This document shows positions 57,001-64,000 of a stretch of 64,000 bases of DNA, piece by piece. Within the stretch, counting starts at the first letter, position 1. The number at the start of each line of letters is the position of its first letter. The notes beneath the pieces are model-generated. The model had not been told where the DNA came from, did no database searches, and saw only the letters and a program-made list of their open reading frames with translations. The stretch comes from Epichloe hybrida (Eukaryota; Ascomycota; Sordariomycetes; Hypocreales; Clavicipitaceae). A program made the position numbers and the translations under genes. The stretch lies in NCBI GenBank assembly GCA_019022495.1, contig JAFEKR010000001.1:62001-126000 (forward strand). The letters run 5' to 3'.

Positions 57001-59430
57001 CTACCTAGAATAAGGTTGCTAAATTAATAATGTGGAGCACTAGCTAGCCATTTATTTGCACGATATTAACGATAATCTCGTAGTTGAATTCGTGATTATC
57101 CTTGATTATGAATTTAAATCAGCTAGGGGCCTTGCCGTGTATTTAGCAATAGTAGCAAACTTTAGTTAATTTCTTGATTACCTAGTGTTTAACTTTATAA
57201 CTAGCTTAGTAAAGGATCTTTATAAGTTATTAAACAGAAGGGTAACTAAGTTAACAATGTAATTAACAGATATCTCCTTTTAAAAGGTAAAAGGCAACTA
57301 TCTCTCTTGCTTCTAGTAACCACTAAGGGTGTCCTTATTATTATATAATAGGTATAGTCTTATTGCCTTAGATAAGTACGTTAGTAAGGTTATTAATCTT
57401 GACTTGTATCTTATCTATATTAGTAATTAAGAAGAGGAACGGGGTGGCTATGTTAAGGATATAAAATTTAAGCTCTCTAAGTTCTATAAGTACATAAAGG
57501 ATTCCTCTTATAACTACTAATCTAGCGCTAAATGTGATAATTTAGGGTTCGCAGGGGGTTACCTTTAATAAAGGCATTAATCTTAATAGAGCCTTTACTT
57601 GTGCCTTTCCTATAGTTAACTTTCCTGTGGCACTAGTGTTAAGCATAATCCCTCTAAAGACCTCTTCAGAATAGCGTTCTTTAGAGATATAGCAAATCAA
57701 GCCTTTATTGCACTCTTATAGCTTGTAAAGTTCTTATTTAAGGAATGCGTGTTAAAAAGCTTAATTATGTAAGGTCACTAGGATGTTAACATTAGTAGCG
57801 TTGTAGTTAGTCTGTGGTCCTAAATAGAAGAATTGTGTGATGCTTAGATATGCTGTTAATAGTAGCTTCTTAATATTATTATTATTATCCTTAGCTTCTA
57901 TATAAGCTATAAGATATGCTTCCTAATTCTTACCTAAGCCTTTATTAGGCTTATCCTTATTTTACCCTTTATAGGAGGTAAGGAATACTTAGAATCTCTT
58001 CTCTAAAGGGGGTATATAGTGTGTCTTGCTAGCCTACTAGTAGTCTTTCTTCTTTTAATATTCTTTGGCGGAGTGATTAGAAGATTAGCAGCCGCTCTTG
58101 CTGCATATAAAGTAGCGCTTAGTGCTTAGCCTAGGGCTTTGTTCGTAATAGCTTCCTTTGCTATGGGATTGTTATTTGAACTAATAATTAGTAAATATAG
58201 CTTCTAGAGGGTTTTCTTATTAGTACTAAAGGTATTAGGAGGACTTCTTGTTTAATTCCGTAATAGTGATTACCTTGCGGAGGTCTCTAGCAAGACTTTT
58301 GAAGCCTATGGAGTGCATATATTTTACTATCTAATATTCGGGCATACTAGCTATAGTGTTCAAGGCCTACTTGTAGAGTTTAGTATTTAATATCTTAGTA
58401 AGGTATAGGCCTTTATGGATTTTCTTAAGGGTTAATAATATAATCTTAAGGTAATTAAGCTTGCTTTTATTAGGGTTTTTCTTAATTATGCTCTTTAGTG
58501 TTATGCTACTCTATTTATGGTAATAGAATTGCTAGTTGCTTTCTGTCTTAAAGTGTTAATAGATATAAGTAATTATCTCTTTATAGGAATAGTTATTCCT
58601 AAAGAGGTAATTAAGGTAGTATTACTTAGTATTACCTATTAATATAATAGGGAAAGCCTTCTAATAATGCGTTTAAGAAAGGTTAATTCTATTATACTTA
58701 TTTTTAAAGAGCGTAATCTTTGGCGTTAAGAAGTTATATAGCTTTCCACTATAGCGGTTGCTATCCTTATATATCTTTGTAAGCTCTGAGATTTTCTTTG
58801 TAATCTAATCTTTAGAGGGGAATTGCTATAAAGGCATAATTTGTTGTGAATAACGGTCCACTAGTTATTCTTAATAATAATTATCTAGGTGAAGCTATTA
58901 GTATAATAGGGATTATCGTAGGGGTTTGTGTGAGGGTTTAAGCAATCTTTAGGGTTAGGGAAGGTTAATTTCTAGGGTAAGTTATTAGGGTTGTTAATGT
59001 TAAGGTTCTAGGGGTTCGGAAGATTATAGTCTTTCTTATAATCTTTCCTATGACTAAATAGGTATTAAGGTTTAATAAAGCACTTCCTTAAGCAATGCTA
59101 GGATTAAATATCCTAGGCCTTGCCTAATAAGGACGCTATAATCTCGTAAAGAATTACGTAATTCTCTGATAATATCCTTAGATGCCCTTTTAAAGGTGTC
59201 TTTAGACTAGCCTTTAAAGTCTTCTTAGAATAATTCCTATAGGTTATTATCTCTTTAACCTTAATGCTTACTAAGGTTAATAAATCTCATAATCTAGTTA
59301 TTAAGCTTAAGCTACGTAGTAGTCTCTAGATCTAGCTTAACGGATTCTTTCTAATTACTAAAGAAGTTATAAGTAAGCTATTAAAGGCATAAGGGTAACT
59401 CATGCTCTTAGGGTCTTTTAGGGGTAATAG
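54095..59430 (-). pseudogene. Degenerate Copia gag-pol of element E
   Basis: Minus-strand polyprotein remnant, collinear with the other copies. The plus-strand frames at 54,624-54,824 and 59,549-59,737 are antisense shadows or leader sequence, not genes. The 5' limit is approximate. Confidence 0.7.
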
Positions 59431-60306
59431 TTAGAGCCTTACTATTACTAGTAGCCTTTGCTCTTATAAAAGGTCTAGATTCCTCTGCTATCTTTAACTA
59501 TAAAAGGAATGTTACTAATTTGTTGTTTTTACTACTAATTAAGCTCCTATGTTTACCTATTGCTATTATAAGGTTCTTCTTTCGCATTTCAGGAGCATTG
59601 TTACTCTAATAAAATCAGAAGGTTATAAAAACAGGAAAAATAGAAGAAAAAGCAGTAGAAGCAGCAAAAGTAGTAATAAGAATAAATTAATAGAGATAAA
59701 GAAAGCAATAGAAGTTCTAAAAGTAACTAGAAAATAATAGGAAAAGTAATAAGGGAATAATAGGAATTACTACTTCCTATTTTTTATGAAAAGAAGGGAA
59801 GGAGGTAATCTCTCTCTCTTGCTAATAAGCACAGGGCAAATAGCACTAATAATAAAGGGGGTAAAAAATAAGCAAGAGATGCTTATAAGGAGAGATTAAA
59901 GGTTTGTTAGAAGGTAATGTGTTAAAGGGAATTTATAGGTGTGTTAGCTAGCTTAGCTAAGGTTATTTAACGTCGGGTTTGAAATAAATGCCTTACGGCA
60001 ATAGATTTAGTTATTTAGTTAGTTTTCTTATAATGGACAATAAAATCAATAATTAATAATAATATCCCGGATAGATATAATAAAGTTATATCCCTAAGCC
60101 TAAGGGTTAATAAATTAATTCCTTAGAAGCCTAATAAGCTTGCAACTAGGATTCTAGTCTCTTCCTTTAGCACACTTATATAGTTATGCCTCTCTACTAT
60201 AATGACTATTATAGTATAATAAGGGGTAGTAGCAGTGGTATCTACAGAAATATCTCTTCTTATAATACCTAGCTTATCTATGGTTGTGAAGTTAACCACT
60301 AATTAG

Positions 60307-60567
60307 TGTTAGATACACTAAGGTCCTGCGCAGGTAATAAATCCCGTATAAATTGAAGTTAATGATAGTTAGTTAGATAGATAGCTAGGAAAGAGGGAGA
60401 AGAGAGGGAAAGTCTAGATGCTAGAAAAGTGGGCGAAATCCGTATGTAGGGCATAAAAGGGGGTGGCAAATTAATGTAGCCAATCGCATCGCGTGCATTG
60501 CGCCGGACCCACAATTGGTCCGGTCTTTGGCCACGATTGAACCGATGAAGATCCGAAGGAATTAACA
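60307..60567 (-). repeat. 5' LTR of element E
   Basis: 261 bp. The outer (right) half is essentially unmutated (CCGGACCCACAATTGGTCCG), and the inner end reads TGTTAGATACACTAAGG. Confidence 0.95.
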
Positions 60568-63500
60568 AAATCTCTAAAGGGTAAATCCTTATAAATCCTA
60601 GTTAGAATTAGACCTTCGTAGTTAGATTCTAAATACTTATAAAGGAATCCTAGAATGTAGGGCCTGTATTATTAATCCTCCTATTAACCTCTAACGCTTT
60701 TATAAATAGATGAGAATGTTAATTAGCAAATCTAAAGCTTTAATTAATTAGTAGTAGTTCCCTATAGAAGCTAGCACTAAGGAACACTTTTAGACTAACT
60801 ATAAGTATAATAGAAAAGGTAAGGAAGCCTAGTATAGTTAATCTTTATTAAAGAGTAAGCCTTAATGCTTAAAAAAGTGTTATATATATAGTAAAGAAAG
60901 TTATTAGTTAACTAAACACTTAGATAAGGACTAGAAGAAGGCATTCTAATAATTTAAGAATCACTCTTGTACGGACTTAAGAGCTTCTTTATATAATATG
61001 TTCCTAACATAGTATAAAGGCAATAATAATCCTAAATTAGCTAAGGATAATAATATTAACTAATACCTAATAGAACTTGGTTTTAGTAAAGAAGATAGTA
61101 ATAGCTAAGTGCCTATAAGCTTCTTTACATATAGGACCACCTATAACGGCTATGTAGCTACTAAGATTCTTACTAGTAAAGTAATAACTTATGCTTTAGT
61201 TAAGAAGGATTTATTTAATTTTCAGGAACTAGATAAGGCACTAAGCGTATTTACACTTAAAGGATAATATTTATCCGGAACCTTTAAAGGCATTATAGCT
61301 AATATAAGTGCTATGGGATGTTTATTAGTAGGCCACCCTTAATTCTTAGCTTTGTAAAGTGTAATGCTAACTATTACGCTTAATAAGTTAAATACTAGGA
61401 AGATAAAGATTAAATTTAGCCCTAGAGAACTAATTAAGGCACTTAGATTAATTAAAGTGCTAACTCTATTTAGAATTATTCTCTTTTAGGTAATCCTTAT
61501 AAACACTCCCTTTCTCTTATGCCTTAATAATATAACCTACCTAAAGATTGATTTTTATATATTAGAGAACATTCTATAGTAAGGGAATATTAAGGTTCCT
61601 ATTATGCGTAAATAGGGGCACGCGTGGATGCTTCTTAATAAAGAAAAAAGTATTGCTTAGAGTTATCTCACAGAGATTAAGCTCTACTAATTACATTAAC
61701 GCTTTAGACACCCTTTAGTTTAATATCTTTATAATTTGCTATGTAAATTAGGGCATAAGGTTAAGTTTAAAGCTATTAAGAAACTAACTAAGGTTTACTA
61801 GTAATGCTAATTACACGCAAATAGCTTACATTAGTTTAAATTCACTCTTTGGGATAAATATACCTATAATTACGAAATTATTATAGATATTATATATCTT
61901 AATAGTAACCACCCTATTCTACAAGTTGTTAATATGGCTATATCCTTTAATATAGCTAGATTTGTTAAAGATATCTCTGTAAAGACCATATAGGAAGCAC
62001 TCTATCTTTACTAAATTAATATCTATCTAGGCCCCCTGGATTTAATTATTATAAATACTAGAATAACCTTTAGAGGTAAGGAATTTAAGTAGCTTATGTT
62101 ATTAATAGTGATTAAGATTAAAGACATCCCTATTAAGGCTTACTATAGTATTAGTAAGGTTAAGTAATATCATAGGCCGCTCTAAAGAGCCTATGATATT
62201 ATCTGACGGGAATACCTAATAACGCCAGAGCCTATAGCATTATAAATAGCAGTTAAAGCTATGAATAATACTATAGGATCAAATGGTCTTATGCTAATAG
62301 TTCTTGTTTTTGGCGCGTATTCTTGCATAGTTAAGGAATTGCCTTTATTACTAGATATTACGTAGCAAGCCCTTGTAATCTAACTAGTAATAAAGGAAGT
62401 TAAGCGTATTTATACCTAGCGGAAAGTTAGTAATACCCTTACTATAAGGAATGGTCCTAATACCTCTATAACTATTAACCTCTTACTAGGATTACTTATA
62501 CGCGTGTAGTATAAAGGCAAAGGATAGGCAGGCCCCTATAAGCTATTAGCTATAGAAGGTAAGACCTACACTCTTAAGCTCCCTTAAGGCCCTAAGGCCT
62601 TTAGATTAACATCTATTAGGCCTTTTTATAAAGATCCTAATAAAGAGAGACCTCCTAAGAGCGTAAATAACTAAGATGCCTCCCTATAGCCTATAGCTAT
62701 CCCTCCTACTAATCCCCTAAGGCAAGGACCTAGAAGACCTTAGAAGAACCCCCCTGTTATTATATCTAATATTAATTATATAGATTAAATAAAAGATAAG
62801 ACTAATATCTTTCTATTAGCTAAGGAAAGCTTTAACCTTAAGCTTATAATTTAATTACATAAGGAAGGAATTATTAAGACCCCTAGTAAACCCTTTAAGC
62901 TATCTACTAAAGCTAAGATTAATTCTTTAATTAAATAAGGTATATTTAAATTTATTAAGTATAATAAAAGAGAGTATAGTAGAGTTTAAATTTTTAATTC
63001 CTGTATTATTAATAAGGTAAAGGGCAAGATAACAGATCTGTACGAGAAGTCAAGGCTTGTAATCTAAGGTTACGGTAATAAGAAGAAGCTAGCAATCCTC
63101 ATATAGGCCCTAATAATCTAGCAAGCTAGCTAGTAATTAATTCTTATGATAGCACCTGTGTTATTATTGCTAGGCCTTATCCTCTAGCTTCGCGATATTA
63201 CACAGGCCTATGTGCAAGCATAAACGCTTCTTAGTTATATAATCCTAGCCTAAATCCCTATCTAAATCTATCACCTATACCCTATAAGTATAATAATATA
63301 AGTAATTAAGCCTTTATATAGTATTATAGAAGCTAGCACCTACTAGTAGGTAATATATTATTATTACTATAGAGAAATGCTTTAGATAATAACCTTTACA
63401 TTTAACCTATGCCTGCTTGTAATAATAAAGGAGAACCTAACCTTTGCGTGTATAGGAATACAAACTAATAATATAATTAGACTATCTAACTGTAAGTTCT

Positions 63501-64000
63501 CTTAATAAGAGGAAGATTAATTAAAAGCTACTTCTTTTACTACTAAACTAAAGTAAATCCTTTCTACAGGGAACTTACTAACCTTTAATAGTAGTATTAT
63601 TACTCTTAAAAATAATATAATTACACTAAGGTAAAAAGGCTAGAGTAAAAAGCTTTAGTTAATCTTACTAACTAATTCAAAATAAGCATATATAGAATAA
63701 TAAGCTTAAGGCGCATATATTACCTTAATCTACTAACCTAAAGCTTACTTTAACCTCTTTATTACTACATAACACTAAGAGCTATTACCTTAAGATATAA
63801 AGAGCCTAAACTAATAGATTTAATAGTAAATTAATAATCTAAGCTAAGGATTAAGGTTTATACTATTTAATCTTAAGAAGGTAAAGCTTTTTATATTTAT
63901 AAATAGATTATTTACTAATAACTAGGACCTTACTTCCTAGCTAGGTTATATACTTATCCTAGCTAGTAAAGTCTAAGAGAAAAGCACCTTTATAATCTAA
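60568..64000 (+). pseudogene. Degenerate Copia gag-pol of element F, main part
   Basis: 3.4 kb of plus-strand Copia polyprotein with many stops, cut by the window edge. In order: zinc knuckle at about 60,871-60,935 (KKCYIYSKESY..LTKH); protease site near 61,291-61,315 (D-T-G position reads N-I-S); integrase H-H-C-C region near 61,690-61,830 (RFRHPL, then QLHANS) and core near 62,030-62,200 (LGPLDLII, then PIKAYYSISKV); integrase end near 62,530-62,640; reverse transcriptase about 62,960-63,480 (KSRLVI, LRDITQAYVQA, VIKPLYSI, with T-N-N for the catalytic T-D-D near 63,460); RNase H beginning near 63,690. Sequence differs clearly from family 1, so this is a separate family. Confidence 0.8.

Larger units (their letters stand above)
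53798..60567 (-). mobile_element. Copia-type LTR retrotransposon E (family 1), inserted in F
   Basis: Complete 6,770-bp minus-strand element with 5' LTR 60567-60307 and 3' LTR 54058-53798. The target duplication AAATC lies at 53793-53797 and 60568-60572. Its gag zinc knuckle near 58,081-58,130 is the best preserved of the family-1 copies (FICSKSGC followed by SSNHSAKEY). The protease D-T-G position near 57,627-57,650 reads N-T-S, and the reverse transcriptase stretch lies near 55,330-55,385. Coding frames are still broken by many stops. Confidence 0.95.
38398..64000 (+). mobile_element. Older Copia-type retrotransposon F (family 2), host of C, D and E, right end outside window
   Basis: The left LTR begins TGTTAGAACAAGC at 38398 and ends ATACTAACA at 45460, split by element C; its own length is about 296 bp. 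TGTTAG and CTAACA are inverse complements. Internal F sequence continues at 45461-46699, 53318-53797 and 60568-64000, separated by D and E. Removing C, D, E and their duplications leaves about 5.4 kb of F. The plus strand of the last part encodes a stop-riddled Copia polyprotein: zinc knuckle, protease, integrase, reverse transcriptase and RNase H. The 3' LTR is not in the window, so the target duplication cannot be checked. F was in place before C, D and E arrived. Confidence 0.88.

Noticed and set aside
23971..64000. CRISPR-like or satellite array suggested by regularly recurring similar segments
   Set aside because: The recurrence is fully explained by LTRs and collinear retrotransposon copies with target duplications.

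Overview
The window reads as a chromosome segment of a filamentous ascomycete, probably a sordariomycete and perhaps Hypocreales. The evidence is short GT-AG introns, fungal ribosomal protein genes, a fungal VPS62-family protein, and retrotransposons whose decay matches repeat-induced point mutation (RIP: C to T at CpA, seen as TpA excess and stop codons). There are two sharply different compartments.

Gene compartment (about 1-23,970, balanced base composition). From left to right: a gene-free stretch; a 627-aa coiled-coil protein (minus, one intron); ribosomal protein eL30 (minus, two introns) and uL16 (plus, two introns), divergent from a 333-bp shared promoter with a telobox; an unrecognised 554-aa protein (plus); a VPS62-family membrane-anchored protein of 519 aa (plus); an unrecognised 962-aa protein with an N-terminal Cys/His cluster (minus). 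Next come two divergent small genes whose Cys/His spacing matches the I-PpoI-type His-Cys box endonuclease fold. Each lacks a different one of the two catalytic residues. The six perfect copies of the 9-mer TACTCCGTA that I found all lie in the intergenic parts of this compartment.

Transposon compartment (23,971-64,000, very AT-rich). It is almost wholly Ty1/Copia LTR retrotransposons, all riddled with stops. Family 1 has LTRs of about 256-261 bp and five complete copies, each with a matching 5-bp target-site duplication: B (23,971-37,500, plus), A (24,395-31,168, minus, nested in B), C (38,610-45,371, minus), D (46,700-53,317, minus) and E (53,798-60,567, minus). C, D and E sit inside an older plus-strand Copia of a second family (F). 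F starts at 38,398, has its 5' LTR split by C, and runs off the right edge. Between B and F lies about 0.9 kb of older, less mutated sequence (37,501-38,397) with a cluster of degenerate palindromes.

In all five family-1 copies the outer part of each LTR is nearly unmutated while the inner part is heavily mutated, so mutation fades toward the element edges. No CRISPR array, tRNA or rRNA gene was seen. Apart from the divergent ribosomal protein pair, nothing suggests the genes share a pathway.
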